Origin: Streptomyces natalensis ATCC 27448
GTDB taxonomy: Bacteria; Actinomycetota; Actinomycetes; Streptomycetales; Streptomycetaceae
Length of the DNA stretch: 64,000 bases
Direction of reading: 5' to 3'
Assembly (NCBI RefSeq): GCF_000935125.1
Contig: NZ_JRKI01000029.1
Location: 434,001-498,000, forward strand
Below the pieces are notes generated by a model. It searched no databases, had not been told where the DNA came from, and saw only the letters and a program-made list of their open reading frames with translations. Shown piece after piece: positions 50,979 to 59,086 of the stretch (its first letter is position 1; each line of letters opens with the position of its first letter). A program made the translations under genes and the position numbers.

Positions 50979-51848
50979 ATGCGCGGCAAGACCCTTTCTC
51001 TGCAACGAAGTGCTCGTCGTCTCTCGCTTTCCCTCGGTGCGGCGGCGGCCCTGCTCTCCACGGCTTTCTGCGGCCAGGCCCAGGCGGCCGACAGCCCGAA
51101 TGCCATCCCCCATTACCAGGGCGCACGGCAGGTGCTCCAGACCGCGCAAGTGCACAACGCCGTCTCCCGATTCCTCAGCGTGACGGCGAACGCCGGCGCC
51201 GACGGCGGCACGAGTGCGGCGGCGCCGATGGCGCACGGAGCCCGTAACGACCAGCAGGCGGTCAGCCTGAACGATCCGGTCGCGCTGTACGAACTCTCAC
51301 CCGCGTTCGTCACCGGGAAGGCGAAGCCCACCACGGACAACGTGGCGCGCCTGTCATATCTGGCCTCCCGGGCGAACGACGCCAACGGGCACAAGGCCAC
51401 GGTCCTGCTCGCCTCCACGGCCAAAGGCGGTGGCAGTTGGCATCTGACGGGCGTGCGCGACGGCGACAGGGAAGTCACCTACGGCCAGCAGACCACGGGC
51501 CGCGCAAAGGTCTTCACCGAGCCGCAGATCCACGCCTGGTACCGCCTGAAGAACAACATCGTGGAACCACTCAACCGGGAAGCGGCCTCCGGGCTGCGCG
51601 GCAAGCGGACGGTGACGCTCGCCGCGTACCAGAAGCTGGTACACAGCCGCTACGCGGACAAACTGCCGGGGTCCGCGTACGACCGCAAAGGACTCGCCGG
51701 CGGCTTCCGTCTGGCTTCCGCATCCACGCCGCCACGTCCGTCCTCGGCTCCCCTGCAACTCGGTGCCTCGGGATTGGTGGCGGTGGCGTTCGCCGGCGGC
51801 TTCATCGCGGTTCGGCGCCGCAATCGCAGGCGGTCACAGGCGAGTTGA
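50979..51848 (+). CDS. Membrane-anchored extracellular protein, partner of the AvrRpt2-like protease, 289 aa
   Basis: A signal peptide (LSLGAAAALLSTAFCGQAQA) is followed by an ectodomain of about 220 residues (HYQGARQVLQTAQVHNAVSR, WYRLKNNIVEPLNREA) and a C-terminal helix (LGASGLVAVAFAGGFIAV) ending in RRRNRRRSQAS, so it is a single-pass outward-facing protein. ATG 50979 (or GTG 50964, overlapping the protease stop). Family not recognised. Coupling to a secreted protease suggests it is the substrate, inhibitor or membrane docking factor. Confidence 0.8.
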   Translation: MRGKTLSLQRSARRLSLSLGAAAALLSTAFCGQAQAADSPNAIPHYQGARQVLQTAQVHNAVSRFLSVTANAGADGGTSAAAPMAHGARNDQQAVSLNDPVALYELSPAFVTGKAKPTTDNVARLSYLASRANDANGHKATVLLASTAKGGGSWHLTGVRDGDREVTYGQQTTGRAKVFTEPQIHAWYRLKNNIVEPLNREAASGLRGKRTVTLAAYQKLVHSRYADKLPGSAYDRKGLAGGFRLASASTPPRPSSAPLQLGASGLVAVAFAGGFIAVRRRNRRRSQAS

Positions 51849-52017
51849 CCCGGCCTGACGGGCCACTGCCAGACCATTGACGGGCCACTGACGAGGCGCA
51901 CTGACCCGGCCCCTCGTACGCATCCCCCATCGACGACGCCCGCCCGCGCCGCGGCGCTCACCGCCACCGGTGTGCGCCGCGGCCCGCAACCGATCCTGGA
52001 CGAAGGTATCTGACCAG

Positions 52018-53244
52018 ATGAAACACGCACGAAGGCGTCACAGCCGGCTACGCGCCCGGGTCGCCGGCACCACCGGAACACTGGCCGTCGTCCTGGGTGC
52101 CGGAGTCGCTCCGGCCGTCGCCGCCGGTAAGACCCCCGGTGCGCCCATCACCGCGGCGGCGGCCTTGAATGAGGCGCCGCAAGCCCCGGGCCAGCTGACT
52201 CTCCCCGCCCCGACCGGGCGCTATCGCGTCGGAACGGTCGACCTCCACCTGCGCGACTCGAAACGCATGGATCCGTGGGTGCCCGGACAGCAGCGCGAGT
52301 TGATGGTCTCGCTGTGGTACCCGGCCACGCACACTTCCCGCTATCCCGCCGCGCTCCTCCCCAACAGCCAGCAGGCCCTGCCGGGCGGGGTGACCCTGCC
52401 CACCACTGCCGGACACACCGGCGCCCCGGTCGAACACCGGGCCGGCAAGCTGCCGGTGCTGCTGTACTCACCCGGCGGGCGCGGGAACCGGGCGACCGGC
52501 ACCGCACTGGTTCAGGACCTGGCCAGCCGCGGCTACCTGGTCGTCACCATCGACCACACCCACGACACCGGCGATGTGGTGTTCCCTGACGGGCGACATG
52601 AGGGGAGCATGCTGCCGCCAGGCACCAAATCGCGCGACTTGATCGACGTCCGGGCGGCGGACGCCCGCTTCGTCAACGACCAGCTGGCCGAGATCGCCCG
52701 CGGCCACAACCCGGATGTGGAACACAAGCCGCTCCCCCACGGGCTGACCCAGGCCGTGAGCACGAAACACATCGGGATGTTCGGCGCTTCCCTCGGCGGA
52801 GGGTCGGTGGCCGCTGCCATGCACGCGGACCCCAGGATCGACGCCGGCGCGAACCTGGACGGCCAGCTCTTCGGCTCGTCGGAATACCAGCGGCTCGACC
52901 GCCCCTACATGCTGTTCAGTTCCGAGCACCACAACCGCAACACCGACGGGAGCTGGGCGCGGCTCTGGGACCACCTGCACGGAGAGCGGCTCGACCTGAA
53001 GCTACGCGGCTCCGGGCACAACTCCTTCGTCGACAACCAGGTCCTTTTCCCCCAGGCACCGGGTGCATTCGGGCTGGCCCCGCCCCAACTGGAGCAGATA
53101 CTCGGCACGATCGACCCCAACCGCTCCATCGAAGTCCAGCGCACGTACCTCGCCGCCTTCTTCGACAAACATCTGCACCATCAGCACAGCCACCTGCTCG
53201 ACGGCCCCTCGCGCCATTACCCAGAGGTCGACTTCGTACGCTGA
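52018..53244 (+). CDS. Secreted alpha/beta hydrolase, PAF-acetylhydrolase-like, 408 aa
   Basis: A twin-basic signal (RRRHSRLRARVAGTTGTLAV) ends near AVAAG at about residue 38. The hydrolase core has LPVLLYSPGGRGNRATG (oxyanion region), YLVVTIDHTHDTGDV, the nucleophile elbow GMFGASLGGGSVAAAM (Ser), and a late His in LRGSGHNSFVDN. This order fits the PAF-acetylhydrolase/lipase family. It would cleave esters outside the cell. ATG 52018 follows GAAGG; the gap to the previous gene is 169 bp. Confidence 0.88.
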   Translation: MKHARRRHSRLRARVAGTTGTLAVVLGAGVAPAVAAGKTPGAPITAAAALNEAPQAPGQLTLPAPTGRYRVGTVDLHLRDSKRMDPWVPGQQRELMVSLWYPATHTSRYPAALLPNSQQALPGGVTLPTTAGHTGAPVEHRAGKLPVLLYSPGGRGNRATGTALVQDLASRGYLVVTIDHTHDTGDVVFPDGRHEGSMLPPGTKSRDLIDVRAADARFVNDQLAEIARGHNPDVEHKPLPHGLTQAVSTKHIGMFGASLGGGSVAAAMHADPRIDAGANLDGQLFGSSEYQRLDRPYMLFSSEHHNRNTDGSWARLWDHLHGERLDLKLRGSGHNSFVDNQVLFPQAPGAFGLAPPQLEQILGTIDPNRSIEVQRTYLAAFFDKHLHHQHSHLLDGPSRHYPEVDFVR

Positions 53245-53352
53245 ACCGACCGAACGTCTCCGTCGACCACTGCACACGCCCCACCTCGTCCGCCCCCGCC
53301 GACTCCCTTCCCCGCCGACTCCCTTCCCCGCCGTCCCCGTTGATACTGGAGC

Positions 53353-54075
53353 GTGTACCAGGAATGGGATTCATCGGCGGTGCCAGGGGCAGTGGTGTGG
53401 ACGCAGTCGCGGGACACGGACGCCGGCGCGGACATCCGCGTGCTCCCGGACGGCTGCATGGACCTGATCTGGACCGGGCGCCGGCTGCTGGTCGCGGGCC
53501 CTGACACGGCGGCGCACATGGTTCCGGTGCGGGCCGGTGACGCCTATTCGGGGGTGCGGTTCGCTCCGGGTACGGGGCCGTGTGTGCTTGGCATTGCTGC
53601 ACATGAGCTGCGTGATCGCCGCGTGCCGTTGGACGAGCTGTGGCCGCAGCGACAGGAACGCGAAGTGGCCGAGCGGATCTGGGGCGCGGCGGACCGCACG
53701 GCCGCGCTGGAAGCGGTGGCGGCGGGCGCTGTGGCGTCGTCGGCGCGGCGCGGGCGAACGCGGCGGGACCGAGTACCGGAGGCGGTGCTGTGGGGAGTGC
53801 GGCACAGGCTGACGGTGCGGGAGCTAGCGCGCGAACTCACGCTGAGCGAGCGGCAGTTGCATCGTCGCTGTCTGGAGGCGTTCGGCTACGGGCCGAAGAC
53901 GCTCGACCGGGTCCTACGGCTGGCCCGGGCCCTCGACCGGGCCCGAGCCGGGCTGCCGTTCGCGCAGGTCGCGTCGCTTGCCGGGTATGCCGACCAAGCG
54001 CATCTCGCACGGGAGGTGCGGGCGCTGGCCGGCGTCCCGCTGGGGCGGCTGCTGGCGGACGAATCAGCCGGATAG
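53353..54075 (+). CDS. AraC-family transcriptional regulator, 240 aa
   Basis: The N-terminal half (DIRVLPDGCMDLIWTGRRLL, FAPGTGPCVLGI) is the DUF6597/AraC-binding-like sensor found in Streptomyces GyrI-like regulators. The C-terminal half holds two HTH motifs (LTVRELARELTLSERQLHRR and FAQVASLAGYADQAHLAREV). GTG 53353 is preceded by GATACT six nt upstream and by no Shine-Dalgarno, so the mRNA may be leaderless. It converges with the VOC gene on a shared hairpin. Confidence 0.88.
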   Translation: MYQEWDSSAVPGAVVWTQSRDTDAGADIRVLPDGCMDLIWTGRRLLVAGPDTAAHMVPVRAGDAYSGVRFAPGTGPCVLGIAAHELRDRRVPLDELWPQRQEREVAERIWGAADRTAALEAVAAGAVASSARRGRTRRDRVPEAVLWGVRHRLTVRELARELTLSERQLHRRCLEAFGYGPKTLDRVLRLARALDRARAGLPFAQVASLAGYADQAHLAREVRALAGVPLGRLLADESAG

Positions 54076-54108
54076 GGCCTGTCCGACCCTGACCTATCGG
54101 ACAGGCCC
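54075..54108. terminator. Palindrome GGGCCTGTCCGA...TCGGACAGGCCC between convergent genes
   Basis: A perfect 12-bp inverted repeat (54075-54086 with 54097-54108) and 10-nt loop at the junction of the AraC and VOC stop codons. It serves as a bidirectional terminator and supplies the last codons and TAG of the VOC gene. It is nearly identical to the end of the MITE-like element at 57482-57748. Confidence 0.75.
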
Positions 54109-54501
54109 TAGCTCGGCGAACAGGTCCACGGCATTGCCGTCGGGGTCATGAAGGACGGCATAGCGCATGCCCCAGGCAGCGTTCCAGGGTGCTTTGTGGC
54201 CCGCATGGCCCGCGGCGACGATCGTTGCGTACGTCGCGTCGACCTCGGCGGGGTCGGCACATGCGAAGGCGAGCGCGGTGCGGTGGCCGCCTACGGGCGG
54301 CGTCCAGTCGGGGTCGAAGGACCGGACGGTCTCGACGGTGTCCCAGGCGAGGCGGAGCCCGCCGGGCAGGGTGACTTCTCCATGGGGTGCGCCGTCCGCC
54401 TCCAAGGGCACGTCCAGTCCGAGCCGACGGTAGAACGCGAGCGAGGCTGCCATGTCGGAGACAACGAGGCCGATCAGGTCGATCCGGGGTAGAGGAGTCA
54501 T
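54094..54501 (-). CDS. VOC (glyoxalase/bleomycin-resistance-like) protein, 135 aa
   Basis: DLIGLVVSDMAASLAFYRRL is the first beta-alpha-beta unit and YAVLHDPDGNAVDLF the terminal metal-binding Glu/His-type strand region, so a two-module vicinal-oxygen-chelate domain is complete. ATG 54501 is used; the upstream frame has no coding character. Members bind antibiotics or isomerise/cleave small molecules; the substrate is unknown. The last five codons lie in the palindrome at 54075-54108. Confidence 0.85.
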   Translation of the reverse strand: MTPLPRIDLIGLVVSDMAASLAFYRRLGLDVPLEADGAPHGEVTLPGGLRLAWDTVETVRSFDPDWTPPVGGHRTALAFACADPAEVDATYATIVAAGHAGHKAPWNAAWGMRYAVLHDPDGNAVDLFAELGPVR

Positions 54502-54639
54502 GAGCGCCACGTTAGAGCCGGGGCGCATGGCGGTCTTGAACGAATCGGACGCGGCGAGGACTGCCGCTGACCGCACCTCCGCGCCGACCATGAGCCGGAC
54601 CCTGGCCCGGCTGCTACGGGCGTTCGGCGACGATTCCCC

Positions 54640-55518
54640 TCAGCCGCACTGCCAGGTGAACATCGCGCGGTCGAAGCGGCGCTCGGCCAGGTCTTCGGGG
54701 CGTATGAGCCAGTAGAGGACGCCGCAGTCGCCCCACATCATGTCGGCGTCGTCATCCGTGTCGAACTGGGCGAGCAGCAGCCAGCGGAGAGCCTCCTCCT
54801 TGATGCGGGGGTCATCCCACGGGGGACTGCCCAGGGCGCCGCGGGCGACCTCGGTCTCCACATCGTCCTGCACCGGGTTCGCGTGGCCGCCGATACGGTG
54901 CTCCGTGCCCTCGAAGTGGTCCCACAGCGCCTCCTGGAACTCCTCGCCCCACAACGGGTGGTCGTCGGGCAACTGCGCGAACTCCCGGAGCACCACCGGG
55001 TGCCAGAGGTACGGTGCCGTCATCTCCACCCGGGCCGTCAGCGGCACCTCGGGGTACGGTCGAATCCCCTCCGGCGCCGCCCGCGAGGCGACGGGGACGC
55101 CTGCCGGTATGTACAGCACGCGCGCTCCCGCCCAGCTGTCGGGCTCACCGGGGTCGACCACCGCACAGCCGTCGTCCAGTTGCCCGTCGAAAGAGAAGAA
55201 GGCCAGCGTGCCGTCTTCCGGCAAGGCCATGTCGAGGGCGGAGGTGGGGAGCAGGGCGCAGTCGAGTGAAGCGACGAAGGCAAGCGGGCCGTTGCCCTCC
55301 CATACGGGCCACCCCTCGTCCTCCGGCAGCTCCGGCAGACCGCCGAGCCGGCCGACGACCGCTTCCGTACCCGCTTCCGTACCCGTATCCGTACCCTTCT
55401 CCAGGCGCACGCTCGGCCGCAGGAGGGCGATCCACCGCTCGGCGATCTCGGCGGGCAGGTGATCACGGGAGAGCGTATGCAGCGCGTCGGTAGTGCTATC
55501 CGTAGTGCTCTGTGTCAT
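54640..55518 (-). CDS. DUF1963 (YwqG-like) protein, 292 aa
   Basis: GGLPELPEDEGWPVWEGNGP (the LGG.P.LP...WP motif) followed by LAFVASLDCALL, LAFFSFDGQLDD and the end LLAQFDTDDDADMMWGDCGV define the DUF1963 beta fold. ATG 55518 (MTQSTTDST) is the likely start. Residues 42-52 carry a short Gly/Thr/Glu repeat (TDTGTEAGTEA) that reflects a small tandem DNA repeat near 55365-55395. Molecular role unknown; usually a stand-alone cytosolic protein. Confidence 0.87.
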   Translation of the reverse strand: MTQSTTDSTTDALHTLSRDHLPAEIAERWIALLRPSVRLEKGTDTGTEAGTEAVVGRLGGLPELPEDEGWPVWEGNGPLAFVASLDCALLPTSALDMALPEDGTLAFFSFDGQLDDGCAVVDPGEPDSWAGARVLYIPAGVPVASRAAPEGIRPYPEVPLTARVEMTAPYLWHPVVLREFAQLPDDHPLWGEEFQEALWDHFEGTEHRIGGHANPVQDDVETEVARGALGSPPWDDPRIKEEALRWLLLAQFDTDDDADMMWGDCGVLYWLIRPEDLAERRFDRAMFTWQCG

Positions 55519-55961
55519 GGGAACGATGATGCAGGAGCCCACTGACAACGTGGCCGTCCGTGCTGCCCTGCCGGCCGACAGCGCAGTCCACGGTGGCCGC
55601 GTGCACTACAGCCCTTCTGATAGATCTCCGTGGGAGAAGGAGCGGCGTCCGGTGCGTGCTCTCGGCGTGCCGCGCGGAAGTCCTCGTAGCGGCGCTACTT
55701 GGGCTTTCGTGCGGTGCGGCGAGAGGGAGTGCCGGGCGTCGCGACGCCGCGGAGATCCATCAGAACGGCCCTAGCCTGGTCGTCCGTGACAGAGACCCTT
55801 TCGGCAGCTGGCGGCGGACGCTGAGAGCCGGTTGCCCAGGCAGGCACAGAGGCCCGACCGGGGCGCCACCCCGCGCACGGACTGCGCGCGCACGGGGTGA
55901 CGATCCGGCCGTGCTTCCGGCGGGCTGGCTGCCCGGCACCGCCGTGGGGTATTCCTCTCCC
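55519..55961. other. Intergenic region, no gene seen
   Basis: The 443 bp between the divergent DUF1963 and HNH-type genes holds only low-quality reading frames. No clear operator or RNA was found. Confidence 0.5.
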
Positions 55962-56651
55962 ATGCCGATATCCGCACGCCGGGCCGCGGTGGCGGCCCTC
56001 ACCGTCGTGGCCACCGCCCTCGCCGGATGCTCCTCCGTCCGGACCCACCCCGACGCGAAGGGCAGCTCCGCACACACCGGAGCGCCGGCCCCCTCCTCGA
56101 CCTCCTCTCCGTCCGCCTCCGGTCCGGGCGGTTCGATACCCGCCGGCCCCGGTCCCCAGCCCGCCTACACCGTCCAGCCGCAGCCGTCCCCCGGCTCCTG
56201 TCACGTCCGTCACACCGCCGGCAAGCAGCCACTGCCCGACCCGAAGTGCACCCCCGGGGCGACGAATCCCAAGGTCACGGCGGCGACGCTGAAGACGACG
56301 ATCTGCCGCAGCGGCTACACCAAGGGCATCCGGCCGCCGGTGAACATCACCAGCCGCGAGAAGAAGGCCAACGCCGCCTCGTACGGCTATACCGGCCCCC
56401 TGCACGACGCCGAGTACGACCACCTCATCAGCCTCCAGCTGGGCGGCGACCCCAACGACCCGCGCAACCTCTGGGTCGAGCCGCCGTCCCCGGGACACCG
56501 CCCCGGCGCCGGGCCCAACAACCCCAAGGACGTGGTGGAGAACCGCCTCAAGGCCGCGATCTGCTCAGGCAAGACCGAGCTGGCCAAGACCCAAGAGGCC
56601 ATCGCACACGACTGGACGACCGCGGAATCGGTACTCGGCCTCAAGCAGTAG
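55962..56651 (+). CDS. HNH-endonuclease-like lipoprotein, 229 aa
   Basis: MPISARRAAVAALTVVATAL leads to the lipobox ALAGCSSV (Cys at about 23), then a Ser/Pro/Gly linker (about 30-80) and a domain with DAEYDHLISLQLGGDPNDPR followed by NLWVEPP and NPKDVVENRLKAAICSG. That layout (DH...GG...NLW...K..VE..L...C) is the HNH-like fold widespread in Streptomyces exported proteins. It is probably a surface nuclease, or a nuclease fold reused as a scaffold. ATG 55962 is chosen for the lipoprotein signal. Confidence 0.82.
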   Translation: MPISARRAAVAALTVVATALAGCSSVRTHPDAKGSSAHTGAPAPSSTSSPSASGPGGSIPAGPGPQPAYTVQPQPSPGSCHVRHTAGKQPLPDPKCTPGATNPKVTAATLKTTICRSGYTKGIRPPVNITSREKKANAASYGYTGPLHDAEYDHLISLQLGGDPNDPRNLWVEPPSPGHRPGAGPNNPKDVVENRLKAAICSGKTELAKTQEAIAHDWTTAESVLGLKQ

Positions 56652-56687
56652 CCCGGTCGGCGTGAAACCCAGGTTCAGCGCTGTGCT

Positions 56688-57197
56688 TCAGGTCGGTGCA
56701 TCCGTGGGATCGGTGGAAACACGAGGATGCCGAACGAGCCGAAGGGCTTCGGCCCTGACGTCGGCGTCGAGCTGTGCCGGTGTTCTGTCGCCGTATGCGA
56801 GCGTGTCGTACGCGTCGTCCAGTTCGGCGAGCCGTTCCGCCAGGGGCAGCTCGTGCCCGAAGTGCTGGTGGACACGGAAGGCCAGCTCACGTGGGGACAG
56901 CTCGCCGGCCAGCATCCGAGCGGCAAGTGCTCGTGCGGCGGCTCCCCGTCCGGCAACTCCGTCGAAGGGGTAGAAGGTGAGGCCCAATTCGAGGAGTGCT
57001 GGGGGAAGGAGCTCGGGGACGTCGTACATCGCCTCCGCTCGTGTGCACGCCGCCAAGGTCCGCAGAGCTGGACTGTCGAGGCCGTCGACGAGTGCGTCAC
57101 AGGCACCCGTAACGATGTCGGTGGCGCTGATCTCGCCAATGCTCCAAAGGGCGGCGCGGTCCTGAAGCTCGCGGGCTGCTGATGCGGTCGACGGCAT
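56688..57197 (-). CDS. Hypothetical protein, helical, 169 aa
   Basis: From ATG 57197 (MPSTASAARELQDRAALWSI) the protein is mostly alpha-helical with conserved-looking segments DIVTGACDALVDGLDSPALR, TLAACTRAEAMYDVPELLPP and DAYDTLAYGDRTPAQLDADV. I do not recognise the family. Start context is weak, and longer in-frame starts exist up to 57323. No operon partners. Confidence 0.7.
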   Translation of the reverse strand: MPSTASAARELQDRAALWSIGEISATDIVTGACDALVDGLDSPALRTLAACTRAEAMYDVPELLPPALLELGLTFYPFDGVAGRGAAARALAARMLAGELSPRELAFRVHQHFGHELPLAERLAELDDAYDTLAYGDRTPAQLDADVRAEALRLVRHPRVSTDPTDAPT

Positions 57198-57427
57198 GTG
57201 TCCATGGTCTCGCGGGGTTGAGCAGGTCGAGCGGGTTTCCCTGCGGTACCTGCCCGGCCGCCTCTTCCGGGCTGACATCACGGAGTGGATCGTGTGATCC
57301 ACATCGGTGAAACTGAGCACCATGACAAAGGATCAGACAGCGTGCGATCGGGCTCCGGCGCGGACAACTGGCGACGCGGCGGGGCGCGTTCACTGCCTGC
57401 CGGCGAGCCTGTGCGGAATCGACAAGA

Positions 57428-57451
57428 GGGCACCGGTGAGAACCGGTGCCC
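57428..57451. terminator. Terminator hairpin beyond the Old Yellow Enzyme gene
   Basis: GGGCACCGG (57428-57436) pairs with CCGGTGCCC (57443-57451) around a 6-nt loop. It lies next to the left end of the MITE-like element and was probably the original terminator of the Old Yellow Enzyme gene before the insertion. The rest of 57198-57427 shows no gene. Confidence 0.6.
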
Positions 57452-57481
57452 TCCGTCATACGAGCCTGCTACGGCTGCGGC

Positions 57482-57748
57482 CTAGCGTCTGTCCGATGGG
57501 TCAGGGTCGGAAAGGCCGCGGCGTCTGGTGCACTCCGCTTCGCTCCGTCTCGGCTCTTCATGGATTCCTCGGAAGCCGAGCTGCATCGCAAGGCGCCGGA
57601 GCGTCTCGATAGCGGAGCTATTGGGATGTTTCGGCAACGCCGCGTGGGGGCACCTCCCAGCGTTAGCTGGGGGAGTGCCGTGCCAGACGCCGCGAGGTGC
57701 CGTGCCAGGCGCCGCGGGCCCGGCCAGGACCCATCGGACAGGCCCTAG
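57482..57748. mobile_element. MITE-like non-autonomous element, 267 bp, flanked by CTAG
   Basis: The left end CTAGCGTCTGTCCGATGGGT and the reverse of the right end CTAGGGCCTGTCCGATGGGT match at 18 of 20 bases, giving terminal inverted repeats; CTAG on both sides fits the target duplication of IS5-like transposases. There is no transposase ORF inside. It contains an inner hairpin (near 57645-57685, GGCACCTCCCAGC / GCTGGGGGAGTGCC). The right CTAG supplies the TAG stop of the Old Yellow Enzyme gene. Confidence 0.65.
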
Positions 57749-58875
57749 CCCAGCGTCTTCAGCGCCGCAGCGTCGTACGGCGTCAGCTCCTCGACGCGGC
57801 CTCCCAGGACCTTTGCCGCCCACTGCGGGTCCTGGAGCAGGGCGCGGCCGACGGCGACGAGGTCGAACTCGTCGCGCTCCAGGCGGTCCAGGAGGTTGTC
57901 GATGCCCTGGACCGGGGCGCCCTCGCCCGCGAAGGCGCGGAGGAAGTCGCCGTCGAGGCCGACCGAGCCGACGGTGATGGTGGGCCTGCCGGTGAGCTTC
58001 TTGGTCCAGCCCGCCAGGTTCAGGTCCGAGTCGTCGAACTCCGGGAGCCAGTAGCGGCGGGTGGAGGCGTGGAAGGCATCGACGCCGGCCGCGGCGAGCG
58101 GGTTCAGGATCGCCTCCAGCTCCTCCGGGGTCTCGGCGAGCCTCGCGTCGTACGCCTCCTGCTTCCACTGCGAGTAGCGGAAGATCACCGGGAAGTCCGG
58201 CGAGACGGTCGCGCGCACCGCGGCCACGATCTCGGCCGCGAACTTCGTACGGGCCACGGGGTCGCCGCCGTAGGCGTCGGTACGGCGGTTCGTGCCCGCC
58301 CACAGGAACTGGTCGAGGAGGTAGCCGTGGGCGCCGTGCAGTTCGACGCCGTCGAAGCCGATGCGCTCGGCGGCCGCGGCGGCCTCGGCGAAGGCGCCTA
58401 TGACGTCGTCCAGGTCGCGCTGGGTCATCGCCTTGCCGGCGTTCTCGGTGCCGTCGACGCGGATGCCGGAGGGACCGACGGCGGGGGCGTCGGCGTAGGG
58501 CGGCTCGCCCTGCTTGCGCACCATGCCGATGTGCCACAGCTGCGGCACGATCGTGCCGCCCGCCGCGTGCACGTCCTCGGCGACCTTCGCCCACCCGGCC
58601 AGCTGCTCCTCACCATGGAAGCGGGGGACGCGGTCGCTCTGCCCGGCGGACTCGTGGCCGACGTATGTGCCCTCGGTGACGATCAGTCCGACGCCCGCGG
58701 CGGCGCGACGGGCGTAGTACGACCGCACGTCCTCACCGGGTATGCCGCCCGGGGAGAACATGCGCGTCATCGGCGCCATGGCGATGCGGTTGGGAACGGT
58801 CAGGCCGTTCAGCGCGACGGGCCGGGAGAGGATCTCGGCCGCGCGGGACGCGGCGGAGGATGCCGTGGCGGTCAT
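57745..58875 (-). CDS. Old Yellow Enzyme family NADH:flavin oxidoreductase (alkene reductase), 376 aa
   Basis: The FMN barrel is complete: LNGLTVPNRIAMAPMTRMFS, VPQLWHIGMVRKQGEPPY, FDGVELHGAHGYLLDQFLW (catalytic His), FRYSQWKQEAYDARL and RDEFDLVAVGRALLQDPQW. Members reduce activated C=C bonds of enals, enones and nitro-olefins with NAD(P)H. ATG 58875 follows AAGGAG. The stop TAG lies in the flanking CTAG of the MITE-like element, so a few C-terminal residues may differ from the ancestral protein. Confidence 0.93.
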   Translation of the reverse strand: MTATASSAASRAAEILSRPVALNGLTVPNRIAMAPMTRMFSPGGIPGEDVRSYYARRAAAGVGLIVTEGTYVGHESAGQSDRVPRFHGEEQLAGWAKVAEDVHAAGGTIVPQLWHIGMVRKQGEPPYADAPAVGPSGIRVDGTENAGKAMTQRDLDDVIGAFAEAAAAAERIGFDGVELHGAHGYLLDQFLWAGTNRRTDAYGGDPVARTKFAAEIVAAVRATVSPDFPVIFRYSQWKQEAYDARLAETPEELEAILNPLAAAGVDAFHASTRRYWLPEFDDSDLNLAGWTKKLTGRPTITVGSVGLDGDFLRAFAGEGAPVQGIDNLLDRLERDEFDLVAVGRALLQDPQWAAKVLGGRVEELTPYDAAALKTLG

Positions 58876-58898
58876 GGAGGTGCTCCTTGTCAGCATCA

Positions 58899-58970
58899 GT
58901 AGGTATCGGAGTAGGTGCCGGTGCCGGCGTCGGTGCCAGTGGCGGTACCGCTGTAGGTATCGGTGTAGGT
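58899..58970. repeat. Period-6 repeat, 12 hexamers, upstream of the Old Yellow Enzyme gene
   Basis: Twelve hexamers of the form GTAGGT / ATCGGA / GCCGGT / GTCGGT run in phase over exactly 72 bp, starting 24 bp ahead of the Old Yellow Enzyme start codon. They lie in its 5' leader or promoter. Confidence 0.8.
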
Positions 58971-59086
58971 ATGTGTGACGTGCATGGGAGGCATCGGGTG
59001 CATCGGGTGCATGGAGGGCCAACCGTCCTGGCGGGCGCGGCATTCCGCCTGTCCGGCGGGCTCCGTGTGATCCCGGACGCCCCCGC

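Noticed and set aside
54640..55518. Frameshift suggested by the short repeat near residues 42-52
   Set aside because: The repeat is in frame and the DUF1963 domain continues intact on both sides.
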